Source: Tardiphaga sp.
GTDB lineage: Bacteria > Pseudomonadota > Alphaproteobacteria > Rhizobiales > Xanthobacteraceae
Length of the DNA stretch: 64,000 nt
Assembly (NCBI GenBank): GCA_030147505.1
Contig: JASBVG010000118.1
Location: 1-64,000, forward strand
Reading direction: 5' to 3'
Shown: piece after piece, positions 8,211-19,000 of the stretch
Layout: every line of letters starts with the position of its first letter
How positions within the stretch are numbered: the first letter of the stretch is position 1
Notes under the pieces: generated by a model
Database searches by the model: none
Seen by the model: only the letters and a program-made list of their open reading frames with translations
Told to the model about the DNA's origin: nothing
Program-made: the position numbers and the translations under genes

Positions 8211-8272
8211 ATTTGTCGGGGAACCCCGGTGATTTTCCGGTGTGCAGTCGCAATGTACGGGCGATTGTACGC

Positions 8273-10000
8273 ATGGGCAAGTATCTCACCCGCCGAGGCC
8301 AAACTTACGTTTTCCAGCTGCGTCCACCGAAATCTGTTGACCCGGACTTTCGTTTATCGCCGATCCGCGTGACTCTTGGGCGAGTAACGGCCCGAGAAGC
8401 TAGGCAATTGGCCAATATTCTGGTCGGGCAGGCCCAATTGGCCTTCGCTGCAGTCGGAAAGGGTATGGACGTGCCGGGAAAAGCGACTTCAAACCAAGAG
8501 CTTAAACGGCTAATGTTATTGGCGGGGCCGTTTTTGAAGGGGCTTGACGCCGTTGCCGATATCAAGAGCTCTACCGACGGCATGGCGAAGCTCATGGCCA
8601 AGGCCGGGCTGGATGGTCTGATCGGGATTGGCATCGATCGAGCGGCCAACGCGCATTTGGCTACGCACGAAGGCGAAGCACTGACCAATTACTTTATCCG
8701 GGTCATCAAGGACGAGGCGACTGCTAGGAGCCATCTCGACTTGGCGCCGTTGTCGCCCAAGCCGACCGAAATCGAAAACATTGCGGCGCGGCTTGATCTG
8801 ATCAGTGAGCGCATTGAAGGTATCTCGGGACAATTGGAGCCCAAAAGTGGCCCTCTGTTTAGCGTTGCGGCGGATGCGTATTACGCAAAGATCAAAAAGG
8901 CGAAAGGCACAAAAGGCCACAAGAAGGACGGCTCCCCGAAGGTCAACCCGGAGCTAAGCTACATTGAGCATAGGAGGAATGTGTTCCTTCAATTGATGCC
9001 CGACCGACCGGTCAGTTCGTACACCGAGGAGGATATTCAGGATTTCGTTGATGAGCTCCAGTGGCTCGATCCTGATTACTCAACAAGTCCGGATTACCAA
9101 GTAGGTAAGATCAAAGAATTTATTCAGGAGAACAAGTCTAGAAGCGGGCCGCGCCTTGCGAGGGGAACGATCGAGAACAACTACCTGCCTCGAATTTTTT
9201 CCATTATCCGGCATGGCTGCAAAATGGACAAAATTCCGTACCCACTAGATGGTTGCCGGATCATATTCTCAGACGAAATTCCGAAGCCCAAAAATCAGAT
9301 TCCGCCTGATTACACGACGCTGAACCGGATATTTCGAAAGGGCCTGGCTACTGGCGTCCTTGCCGATGCCTTGCTTCCCCCACTCGGATACGTCGTTGGG
9401 CGCCGCCTCGGTATCATCGCGTTTCTTCGCGCTGAGCATATTCGCCCATACCATGGCTGCTATATCGTAGCTCCCCACGACATAGTTCAAATACATGAGG
9501 CCAGCCAGCAACTCATTGTTCCTATCAAGACCGAAGTGTCTCTAAATTTTTACGTCCTGCACAATTTTTTCGTCGATTGCGGTTTGGTTGGCTGGATGAT
9601 GAGACAGGAGGGCTTCATCTTCAAGCTTCTCCACGAAGCAGAAGACCCGGCTGATGCGGCTTCAAAGCGAATGCAACGGCTATTCGAAGGCGTTGCCGAT
9701 CCTCATTTGTATCAAACGTATCACGGTCTTAGGCACGGGCGGAAAAACGAAGATATCGATAATTCGCTGAGCCCTGCCGCTAGTCGCATTCAAGCGGGAC
9801 GAGCGCCGGGAAGCGATGATGACATGTACGGTCAGGGCCATTTAACCGCTGCTCAGGTCAAGATGATTGCTAACGCACCCCTATCTCCAGAGATTGACTG
9901 GAGAATGTTTGAAAGGCGCAATTGGGATGAATATGCAGCAAGGGCTCGCTGGCCGAGGCATTTCAAGACTAATTGGGACCAATCAGGCCTAGTTTCATGA
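8273..10000 (+). CDS. Tyrosine recombinase (phage-type integrase)
   Basis: This 575-residue protein starts with a short DUF6538-like segment (MGKYLTRRGQTYVFQLRPP) common at the N-terminus of alphaproteobacterial integrases. A long helical arm-binding region and a core-binding region (about 195-335) follow. The catalytic domain shows box I in GYVVGRRLGIIAF (Arg377 or Arg378), box II in YHGLRHGRK (His484, Arg487) and the nucleophile Tyr519 in DDDMYGQG, so it looks intact. It is distinctly less GC-rich than its neighbours, consistent with transfer. The ATG at 8273 was chosen because the family segment begins there; no clear ribosome-binding site is visible. It probably inserted the adjacent element at a tRNA-Ser-like target. 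A degraded copy of its last codons lies at 41064-41150. Confidence 0.83.
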   Translation: MGKYLTRRGQTYVFQLRPPKSVDPDFRLSPIRVTLGRVTAREARQLANILVGQAQLAFAAVGKGMDVPGKATSNQELKRLMLLAGPFLKGLDAVADIKSSTDGMAKLMAKAGLDGLIGIGIDRAANAHLATHEGEALTNYFIRVIKDEATARSHLDLAPLSPKPTEIENIAARLDLISERIEGISGQLEPKSGPLFSVAADAYYAKIKKAKGTKGHKKDGSPKVNPELSYIEHRRNVFLQLMPDRPVSSYTEEDIQDFVDELQWLDPDYSTSPDYQVGKIKEFIQENKSRSGPRLARGTIENNYLPRIFSIIRHGCKMDKIPYPLDGCRIIFSDEIPKPKNQIPPDYTTLNRIFRKGLATGVLADALLPPLGYVVGRRLGIIAFLRAEHIRPYHGCYIVAPHDIVQIHEASQQLIVPIKTEVSLNFYVLHNFFVDCGLVGWMMRQEGFIFKLLHEAEDPADAASKRMQRLFEGVADPHLYQTYHGLRHGRKNEDIDNSLSPAASRIQAGRAPGSDDDMYGQGHLTAAQVKMIANAPLSPEIDWRMFERRNWDEYAARARWPRHFKTNWDQSGLVS

Positions 10001-10597
10001 TCCAGCCCATGGGCTGCGATCTTGAATTACCGCAGGTAGTCAAGTGCACCCGGCTTGGATATCCGAAGCCGAGCATTTTCGCTTTGACCTACGCGAGGGC
10101 AGGCCGATCGCGCGCGGTTGAAACATAAGTCTGCTTACGCTGGCCTTGTGTCGTAAGCGTTGAAGGCACGGTACAGCAATGCACGGCTGGGTCGAAGTGT
10201 CGGTGATGGCTGCGGTGCGGGGAGGGGAAAGGGGCGACCAGCTATGTGTCGAACTGCGTAGCGTCGCTTGCGTCCCGTCTCTTGCTCGCCCAAAAAAGCC
10301 AGTAATCTTTTTCTTCCGTGAATTTAGTTTGGTTTATCTGTCCGTCCTTCAGAGGGCCGGACTCTAACTTGATCGGAGGAAATCCGCAGGAACAGTTTAG
10401 CATATGTATTGGCGAAAGATGTGGCTCGATGGGAAGCCCGCTAGATGTTCTCTCTGTCTTGAGACTGTAATATTGCGGCAGTAACGACATCTGCGATGGC
10501 TTCGTAAAATTGGGCTGTCTGTTTCCATCGATAGATTAGATTGGATGGTCGGGGCACGCTTGAACCGCCTCGGCTGTTCGTGAGCCGACCGTCAAAT
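10001..10597. other. Gene-free stretch before module 1
   Basis: I see no convincing gene here; short open frames lack start signals and codon bias. The segment 10044-10090 matches 41284-41330 at 35 of 47 positions without gaps, so part of this spacer was copied with the module. A small hairpin (CGGCT/AGCCG) lies near 10570-10588, just before the first gene of module 1. The promoter for module 1 should be in the second half. Confidence 0.5.
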
Positions 10598-11323
10598 ATG
10601 TGCAAAGATGTTCGGATATCTGGCCGAGATCCCACGAAAAAGTTCAAGCGAGGGGACGGTCGTGCATTTGCATTCTCGTTGGCCATAGCTTTCGCGCTTA
10701 CGTGTGTGGAATCGGCCAGAGCGAATGAGCATCCTGATCGCCCCGATGGAAAATCGGCAAGCTTGAGCATTCCGGCACAAGCCCTTGCGGATGCGCTCTA
10801 CAATTACAGCTCGGTCACGGGGATCGAAATTCTTGTGCCTGGCGACCTTGTTGCAGGTCGCAGATCGAATTCCGTCAGCGGCACATTAACGCCCACCGAT
10901 GCGCTGAACGCGTTGCTGAAGGGAACGGGGCTGGTACCGCATTATACGCAATTCGGTGCATTTACGCTTACACGCGTGAAGCAAAGCAAGGCCGCATCGC
11001 AAGCCTGGACGCCTGATTATCCGGATTACTCGGCAGCGCTGCAGCAGGCGGTCACGCGGATGCTTTGCCGTCTCGATCGACCAAATGCCGATCCTCACCG
11101 GATGCTTTTGCGATTATGGGTTGCACCGTCCGGTGCGGTGGCGCGCGTGTCGGTGCTGGGCGAATCCGACGACGTGAAACGAGATGCGCGTCTGGCGGGA
11201 CTGCTAGGCCAGCTAGTGATCCAACCTCCGCCGCCGGCCGGGCTCACGCAGCCATCGACCATGCTCGTACGGGCAGGCCATGAACTGGGGTGTGGCTCGG
11301 CAGGCACGGATCGGCTGCCATGA
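10598..11323 (+). CDS. Secreted STN + TonB-C-like sensor protein, module 1
   Basis: The 241-residue protein begins with a basic N-terminus and a hydrophobic signal peptide ending near VESARA. An STN (secretin/TonB short N-terminal) domain follows, visible in LSIPAQALADALYNYSSVTG and GTLTPTDALNALLKGTGL. The C-terminal third resembles the TonB C-terminal fold: LLRLWVAPSGAVARVSVLG, then a short helix and a PPPP turn leading to the last strand. Two cysteines (in MLCRLD and LGCGS) are matched in both paralogues and may form a disulphide. In Fec-type signalling the STN domain of a TonB-dependent receptor touches FecR in the periplasm; here a small free protein carries that domain and no receptor gene is present. 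The ATG at 10598 gives the most normal signal peptide. Its stop overlaps the sigma factor start (ATGA). Confidence 0.75.
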   Translation: MCKDVRISGRDPTKKFKRGDGRAFAFSLAIAFALTCVESARANEHPDRPDGKSASLSIPAQALADALYNYSSVTGIEILVPGDLVAGRRSNSVSGTLTPTDALNALLKGTGLVPHYTQFGAFTLTRVKQSKAASQAWTPDYPDYSAALQQAVTRMLCRLDRPNADPHRMLLRLWVAPSGAVARVSVLGESDDVKRDARLAGLLGQLVIQPPPPAGLTQPSTMLVRAGHELGCGSAGTDRLP

Positions 11324-11865
11324 GCGATGCCGGTTGGACAGGTCTGCGCGCGCTGCTGGTCGATCGCTATGACGATTTCAAGCACCGATTGGCACGCCGG
11401 CTCGGCTCGGTGGATCTCGCGGCCGAGACGCTGCAGGAAACCTGGCTGCGGCTGGAGAGGCCGGGAGATCCGGGCATTCTCAAGAGCCCCGATGCCTATC
11501 TGTTCCGGATTGCGCTCAATGTCGCGGCCGATCGCCGCGATGCCGACCGGCGCCGCCTCACACTGTCGGAGATCGAGGCGCTGCGTCACCAGGACGACGA
11601 TGAGCTCGATCCCGCGCGCATCGCGGAATCACGCGCCGAGATCGTTGCGCTGACCAAGGCGCTCGACGAGTTGCCGCCGAGATGCCGGGCGATCTTCATC
11701 GCGACGCGGCTCGATGAGACGCCACACAAGGTTCTCGCGCAGCGTTACGGTATTTCGATTCGGATGGTGGAGCGGGATTTGAAACGGGCTCTCGAACATT
11801 GTTCGGAGCGTTTGGAGCGAATTTCACCGAGGAAGTTCGGTTCGGGGTCGTCAGAACCGTCCTAG
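11320..11865 (+). CDS. FecI-like ECF sigma factor, module 1
   Basis: This is a 181-residue ECF sigma factor. Region 2 spans about residues 10-70, including YLFRIALNVAADRRDADRRR, the typical region 2.4 end. Region 4 spans about 115-170: LDELPPRCRAIFIATRLDE followed by the helix-turn-helix VLAQRYGISIRMVERDLKRA. It should direct RNA polymerase to its own module when released by the FecR protein encoded 60 bases downstream. The start overlaps the stop of the STN gene, implying translational coupling of sensor and sigma factor. The shorter start (MSDAG) is preferred because it aligns with the other two copies. Confidence 0.85.
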   Translation: MSDAGWTGLRALLVDRYDDFKHRLARRLGSVDLAAETLQETWLRLERPGDPGILKSPDAYLFRIALNVAADRRDADRRRLTLSEIEALRHQDDDELDPARIAESRAEIVALTKALDELPPRCRAIFIATRLDETPHKVLAQRYGISIRMVERDLKRALEHCSERLERISPRKFGSGSSEPS

Positions 11866-11925
11866 TAGTAGAAGACCTATCCACAACAGCGCTCGGTTGG
11901 GCTCTGGAGCGACCGAGATCACGGC

Positions 11926-12930
11926 ATGATGAAACCACCGCCCAAGACGGATCACGAGGACGCGCTGCAGCGCGAGGCGCAGCAATGGTTGATCCGGCTG
12001 AATTCGGGCGAAGCCACCACAGCCGATGCCGAGGCTTTGCAACGCTGGCGATCGACGAGCCGGGATCATCGGCGCGCTTTTGCCGAAGCGAGCCTGCTCT
12101 GGACCAAGCTGGGCTCGGCCGCGACGGAGACCTCGCGCCGAACCGGAGAGCAATCAGGCGCTGCAGGACGTCATCGGTCGGCGACCGGCCGCGCCACATT
12201 GGGTCGCAGGGCGTTTCTGGGAGGTGCGATCGCGGCGACAGCCGCTGCATCGGCCTATGCCGTCGTCAACCCGCCGCTGGAATTGTGGCCGTCATTGGCG
12301 GATATGCGTGCTGACTATCGCACCGGCGTCGGCGAACAACGTGTGGTCGCCGTGCAGGACGATATTTCGGTGCGGCTCAATACCCGCAGCAGTCTGGCGA
12401 TCTTGCAGCAGGCGGCCCAGGCGGATGGGATCGAGTTGCTGTCCGGCGAGGCGGCGATCGAAATTGCACCCACGAACCGTCGCGCATTTGCGCTGGTGGC
12501 CGCGGATGGCCGCACGCTGGCGCAGAATGCGCGCTTCAATATTCGTTATGACGGATCGTCGGTTCGTGTGACGTGCCTGGAGGGAGCGGTTGAGGTCGAG
12601 CATCTCGGCCGCCGCGCCAGCGTGGCGCCGCATCGACAGGTTGTGTACGCCTCGCACGGCATGAGCGATGTGACGAATGTCGATGCAGATAGTGTGACGG
12701 CATGGGAACGCGGCGTGCTGGTGTTCCGCAACGATCCGCTCGCGCATGTGGTCGAGGAAATCAACCGCTATCGGCCGGGCCGGATTATTCTGATGAATGA
12801 AGAGCTTGGGCGAAAGTCTGTGCTGGCGACATTTCGCCTGGACAGGATCGATGAAGCCGTGCCGCGCCTGCAGGCTGCATTCGGTGTGAAGACCAGACAT
12901 CTGCCGGGCGGAATCGTTCTGGTCAGTTGA
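11926..12930 (+). CDS. FecR-type anti-sigma factor, module 1
   Basis: This 334-residue protein has the FecR layout: a cytoplasmic DUF4880-like N-terminal region (about residues 10-65, with WLIRLNSGEAT and RAFAEASLLW), a membrane segment (about 95-115), a periplasmic FecR beta domain (FRNDPL and NRYRPGRI mark its end) and an STN-like C-terminal domain finishing LPGGIVLVS. The membrane segment opens with GRRAFLGG, a twin-arginine motif; E. coli FecR has been reported to be a Tat-dependent membrane protein. Its function would be to hold the ECF factor and release it after contact with the periplasmic STN protein. It sits between the sigma gene and the giant adhesin, the presumed target. Confidence 0.85.
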   Translation: MMKPPPKTDHEDALQREAQQWLIRLNSGEATTADAEALQRWRSTSRDHRRAFAEASLLWTKLGSAATETSRRTGEQSGAAGRHRSATGRATLGRRAFLGGAIAATAAASAYAVVNPPLELWPSLADMRADYRTGVGEQRVVAVQDDISVRLNTRSSLAILQQAAQADGIELLSGEAAIEIAPTNRRAFALVAADGRTLAQNARFNIRYDGSSVRVTCLEGAVEVEHLGRRASVAPHRQVVYASHGMSDVTNVDADSVTAWERGVLVFRNDPLAHVVEEINRYRPGRIILMNEELGRKSVLATFRLDRIDEAVPRLQAAFGVKTRHLPGGIVLVS

Positions 12931-13068
12931 GCGCGAAAAATATCGGTCTCCATCGCAGAAAATCTTTCGAAGCCATGTCGGGTCGGTGAGTTGGCGTCGG
13001 TCAGCTTAGTGAGAGGATGATGGGCTGCGTCGCCGGTCATCTCTTTACAGATGCCCGAAGGAAATCTC

Positions 13069-16000
13069 ATGCTCGTTCGTCCGCTTGTGCTGCCAACCTC
13101 CGTGTCTCACACGCAGCGTTCGCGCTTTTTGCATCGCGCGCTTCTAACGGGTGTTTGTTCGGCGGCGCTGTTGAGCGCATCGGCTGACGATGGATATGCG
13201 CGCGCCCTGAACGGCGGTGCGTCCGCCGGACAATCGGCGCCGAACATTGCTTCGGATGCAGCAGTACAGGCTGCAGCGCGCGCAGCCGCAGCGGCAAGGC
13301 AGACGCAGGATTCACTCGCCCGTGCCGCACGCGCGGTGCAGGATATGCAGGCGATCCAGGCGGCGGCACGCGCTGCTGCAGCGGCGCAGCAGACATCGGT
13401 GTCTGTGCCGAACGGCCTTGGTGCGGGCGGCTTGCTTGCGGCGCCCGGCGGCAAATGGGATGGCGCCAATGCACCGACGCAGAGCATCGATGCCAATGGC
13501 CAGACCCAGGTCGGCATCCGGCAACAGGCGCAGCAGGCCATTCTGGAATGGCAATCATTCAATGTCGGCGCGCGCACCACGCTGACCTTCGACCAGCAGG
13601 GCAATAGCAACTGGGTGGCGCTCAACCGCGTCACGGGCACGACGGCGCCGAGCCAGATCCTCGGCAATATCAAGGCCGATGGGCATGTCTATGTGATCAA
13701 CCAGAACGGCATCATCTTCGGCGGCAACAGCCAGATCAATGTCGGCTCACTGATCGCCTCGACAGCGGGGATCACCAACGAACAATTCACCGCCAATGGC
13801 ATCTATGGTCCGAACCTCACGCCGAGCTTCAAGGCGGCCGGCGGCAAGGTGGTGGTGGAAGCGGGCGCCTCGATCGAGACCCGCGCGCCGAGCTCGGTGA
13901 CATCCGGCGGCGGCTTCGTGCTGATGATCGGATCGCAGGTCGAGAATGCCGGCACCATCGCCACGCCGCGCGGCCAGACGATGCTGGCTGCGGGAGATGA
14001 TTTCGTGCTGCGCGCTGGTTTCGGCAGCGCCGAAAACCAGATCTCGACCACGCGTGGCAACGAGATCTCGCCGATCATCAAGGCAGGAAGCACCAACGGC
14101 AGCGTCACCAATACGGGCCTGATCTTCGCGCAGCAGGGCGATATTACGCTGGCCGGGCGTAGCCTCGCCCAGAATGGCGTGTTGATCGCAACGAGTTCGG
14201 TCAATACTCGCGGCACCATTCATCTGTTGAACAAGACCTCGGATACGGCGGGCAGCATCACGCTTGCCGCCGGCAGTGTCAGTGCGATCCTGCCGGAACT
14301 TGATAGCGACGAGACGGCGCTCGACAGCCAGCGCGATGCGCTGATCAAGGCTTCCGATGCGGCCAATCTTTTGCGCACTGGCAATGTGACCTTCGACAAT
14401 CTGTCGCTGTTGGCCGACCGTCAGGATCAATCGCGCGTCGAGATCGTCAGCGGCGGCACCGTGACGTTTGAGGGCGGCTCGACCACAGCGGCACAAGGCG
14501 GACAGATCGCGGTCTCCGGCAAACGAATCGTTGCCGAGAATGGCGCGACGCTAGACGTGTCGGGCGTGCGCGGCGTGGCGCTCGCGATGGCGTCCAACAA
14601 TGTGAAGATCAACGTCCAGGGCAACGAGCTCCGCGACTCCCCACAGAACCGCGATTCAGACGTGCTCAAGAGCAACGATGTCTGGATCGATGTGCGCAGC
14701 CTCACGCTGGTGGCGGACGGCGCCGGCGGTTACAGCGGCAATCGCTATTACACCAAAGGTGGACTGCTGGAGGTCGGTGGCTATCTGAACACCACGCCGC
14801 ATACGATTGGCGAGTGGGCGGCGATCGGCGGCAGCATTACGCTGGCAGCGACGTCGGAAGTGATCACGCAGAGCGGTGCAACGTTCAATATTTCCGGCGG
14901 TTCGCTGGATTATGCCGCGGGCTGGATCCGCTCGACCAATCTGATCGGCATCGACGGGCGCCGCTACACCGTGGACAACGCACCCGCTGACATGACGTTT
15001 GTCGGCTTTGCCGGCTCTTTCTCGCGAACGCATCAAATCCAGGGCAAGCTCGATGATCGCCTCACCGAAACCTGGACCACGATCTTCGACCGCGGCCGCA
15101 ATTCGCAGCGTTGGGAAGACGCCTACAGCGTCGGCCGCGACGCCGGTCGGCTGAATCTCTCGACGCCGACCTCGATCTTCGCCGCAAGCATCGTCGCCGA
15201 TACGGTCACGGGACAATATCAAACAAGCAAGCGCAGCAACGCGGTAGCCGACGGCTACAAGCTGACCCAAACCACGGTGGCGCAGAACGGCACGCTCGCG
15301 CTCGGCAAATATGGAGCGACCGGGCGAACCGATCTTTATACCAGCGATGTGCGTATCGCCGATCTGGCTTCGACCGGATTGCCGGCCAACCGCGCCAACA
15401 CGGTCTGGCTCGATGCAGATTATCTCAGCGCGCAAACACTCGGCGGGCTCGATCTTGGAACCCGTGGCAAGATCACGATCGATGCGCCGGTGCAACTCGC
15501 CGATGGCGGCGTCGTCAGGCTCATCGCGCCGGTCATCGACATCAAGGCCGATATCACGGCACGCTCCGGGAGCGTCAGCGCGAGCAATCTATTCACGGGC
15601 TCGGGGACCAGCGCGACACAAGAGGCACTGTCGGGGAATGGCACGCCGACGGTCACCTTGCGCGGCGGCGCGACCATCGATGTGCGCGGTCTCTGGGTCA
15701 ATGCTGTCGCTGCTGACGATGAGCGTAGCGGGCAAGCTTATCGGGATGGCGGCAGCGTGTCGCTGCAGTCGTCGCGCGACGTCGCTGTGGAGAACGGCGC
15801 GACCATCGATGCGTCATCGGGCGCGATGCTCGATCTCCGTGGCAGCTTCAAAGGCGGTAAGGGTGGGAGCATCAGCCTGCTCGCCGATGCGTTCGGTGCG
15901 GGCAATGGTCGCCTGACGCTGGGCGGGACTCTACGCGGTTATGGCGCCGCTGGCGGCGGCACGCTGACCATCGACAGCGGTCCGAAGATTGTGATCGGCG

Positions 16001-19000
16001 GAACCGCCGATGCAACGGTCCTCAATCTCGACACCGGCATCTTCCGGACTGGCTTCGCGCAATACGCCGTTAATGGCCATAAGGGAGTTACTGTCGCTCC
16101 GGGCGTCGTGGTCGATGTCGCGATGCCGGCCTATCAGCTCGCAGCCGATGCATCCGGTATCACGACCGGAGCCGATCCGTCGTCCGCGCTCACTGTTGCG
16201 ATGCTGCCGCTCTACGTGCCGAATGCGGCACAGAACCAGCTCGTGCAGCGCGGTGGCGCCAGCCTGTCGCTTCAGGCCGGCGTCGCGCAATCCACTGTTG
16301 GCGATCTCGCCGGCGTCGGGCTCGATATCGCGCAGGGCGCGGTGATCAATGTCGATCCCGGCCAGGCTATCAAACTGACCAGCGTCGGCCAGCTCAAGAT
16401 CGACGGCACGCTCAATGCGTGGGGCGGTAACATCACGCTATCCGGCCTGTTCACGGGCGCGTCCGAGGCAAGCAGTGCCGTCGGCAGCAACCGATCGATC
16501 TGGCTCGGCGATCATGCGGTGCTCGATGTAGCGGCGCGCGCGGCCAGCGCACTCGATCGCAATGGCCGACGCTACGGCACCGTCGCCAATGGCGGCAGCA
16601 TCGTCATCGGCGGCGCCATCGATCTCGCCGCCGGTCTCGCCACCGCCCCTGATCTGTTCGTGGTGGTAAAAAGTGGGGCGCGGCTCGATGCGTCGGGTGC
16701 GCAGGCCGTGCTGGATATCGACGGGCAGGCGACCACCGTGGCCAGCAATGGCGGCAGCATCTCGCTGGCTTCCAATAACGGCCTCTATCTCGATGGCAGC
16801 TTCAGCGCCAATGCCGGCGCCGCGAATGCTGCGGGCGGCACGCTGTCGCTCGCCATGGTGTCGTCGAACTATATCAGGGCCACGGCGGCGAACGTGTTGC
16901 TGCCGCGCCAGTTGATCATCGTGCAGGATCAACGCGCCAGCGATCTGCAGGGCGTCCTCGATCCGTCCGCGGCGGCGCTGGTCTATGGCCATGGCGGCAT
17001 CGCCGTGTCGCAGATCGCAGCCGGCGGATTCGGCAATCTCAACCTGCTCGCCAGCAGTGTCGCCTTTGCCGGCAATGTCGATCTGAGCCTGCGCCAAAAC
17101 CTGCAGATCGTCGGCAACCTGACGCTCGCCAACAGCGCGCCGCTGACCTCGCACGTCGCTCTCAGCGCCTCCTATCTGCGATTGATGGGCTATTTGCCGA
17201 CGGGCCGCGACCAGTATGTGCAGCCGGGTGGCGCCACCAATCCATCGACGTTACCGGGCGCGGCGACATTCTCCGCCAGCGCCGATCTGATCGACGTGCG
17301 CGGTCTCGTCGGATTCGGCTCGCGTGGCGCGACCGGCGCATTGCGACCGGTGTTCGATCAGGTCACGCTCAACAGCCGCGGCGACATCCGCTTCCTGGCG
17401 GCAGGCGCACCGAACAACACCGGCGAGCCGACCACCCAACTCACATCATCGGGCGATATCACGCTGCTGGCGGCACAGCTCTATCCGACCATCGGCGCGG
17501 CCGCGGGCGTCAGCGCGGGCACCGACCGCACGCTGACCGTCGGCCGTTCCACCACCGAGACGCCAGAATTGCCTTACTCCGCATTCGGCCGGCTGCGTCT
17601 GGCAGCGGGTCATGTGTTGCAGGGCGGCATCGTGCGTGCGCCGCTCGGCAATCTCGAATTCGGCCTGACCTCGACCTCCAGCGTCGATTTCCTGCCCGGG
17701 AGCCTCACCTCGGTAAGCGGCGCCGGCCTTGTGATGCCCTATGGCGGCACCATCGACGGGCAGGTGTGGAATTATAACGGCAGTGCCGTCACCTTCACGG
17801 GCGCGGGCGGCGTCGCTGGCAATAGCCTGGTCTTTGGTGTGACGCTGAATGCCCAGGCGGTCAACGTGCAGCCGGGCGCGGTGCTGGATCTCTCCGGCGG
17901 CGGCACGCTGACCGGCGCAGGCTTCGTGTCCGGCCGTGGCGGTTCGGTGGATGTGCTGCGTTACGCGCTGGCCGATGCCAATCCCGGCTACAGCTACAGC
18001 AAGAGCGGCAATCAGGTTTATGCCATCGTGCCGGGCCGCATATCGGCCTATGCGCCGGTGACGCCGGACATTGGCGACAAATCTCCCGCGATCGGCCGCC
18101 AGATCACGCTGGATGGCAGCACCCCGGGCCTGCCGGCTGGCACCTATACACTGATGCCGGCCACCTACGCGCTGTTGCCCGGCGCGTTCCGCGTCGAACT
18201 CACGCCTATGGAGTCGCGCGGGCTCACCGCGTCTGTGGTGCTGGCGAACGGCTCCTATCTTGCCGGTGCGCGGCTCAGCATTGCCAATACCGGCATCAGC
18301 GAAAGCCTCGCACGCCGTGTCATCGTCACGCCGGGCGCCACTGTGCGCACCCATTCACTCTACGACGAAACCAGCTATGCCACTTTCGCCATTGCCGACG
18401 CCGTCCGGCGCGGCATTCCGCGGCCGATGCTGCCGGTGGACGGCAAGGGTCTCAAATACAATGTGACTGCAGGCGCCGGTGCGAATTCACTGACCTTCGA
18501 CGGCACCGGCCTGTTCGGCGCTGCCAAGGGCGGATATGACGGCGCGGTCTCTATCCTCGCCAACAATGTCGAAGTAGTTGCGAGCGGACGGCAGGCGACT
18601 TCAGGCTTCACTGGCGTCACCATCGTCGCCGATGAGCTCAATGCGCTTGGCGCATCGCGTCTGACCGTCGGCGGCATCCAGTATGTCGAATACGGGCAGG
18701 GTGGCAACTATGTCCGCGCCACCGGTCAGAGCCAGTATGTCTATCTGCGCTCGGGCGCGGTGCTATCGGCGCCCGAAGTGTTCCTGATCGCGGCGGATCC
18801 GAGCAATCCGGAGCTGGGCGATGGCCTGGTCCGCATCGAGCAGGGCGCCAGCATCAATACGCTCGGGCGCGGGAAGGTCGCCTTCGACAGCAATGACGGT
18901 TTCATCTATGCGCCGCAAGGCGGGCATTTTGTTGCGGTCTCCAACGGCCTGATCAATGTCGCGCCATCGACCGGCGTCGCGCGCGGCGGCATCGATGTCG

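Noticed and set aside
8003-8272. Upstream in-frame extension of the integrase
   Set aside because: The added 90 codons cover the tRNA-like site and have no family similarity; the DUF6538-like start at 8273 fits better.
10179-10367. Short open frame before module 1
   Set aside because: There is no ribosome-binding site, no recognisable motif and the composition is that of non-coding DNA.
17379-17399. RGD triplets in the adhesins, such as SRGDIRFL
   Set aside because: They recur at turns of the beta-helix in all copies and are expected by composition; there is no reason to call integrin binding.
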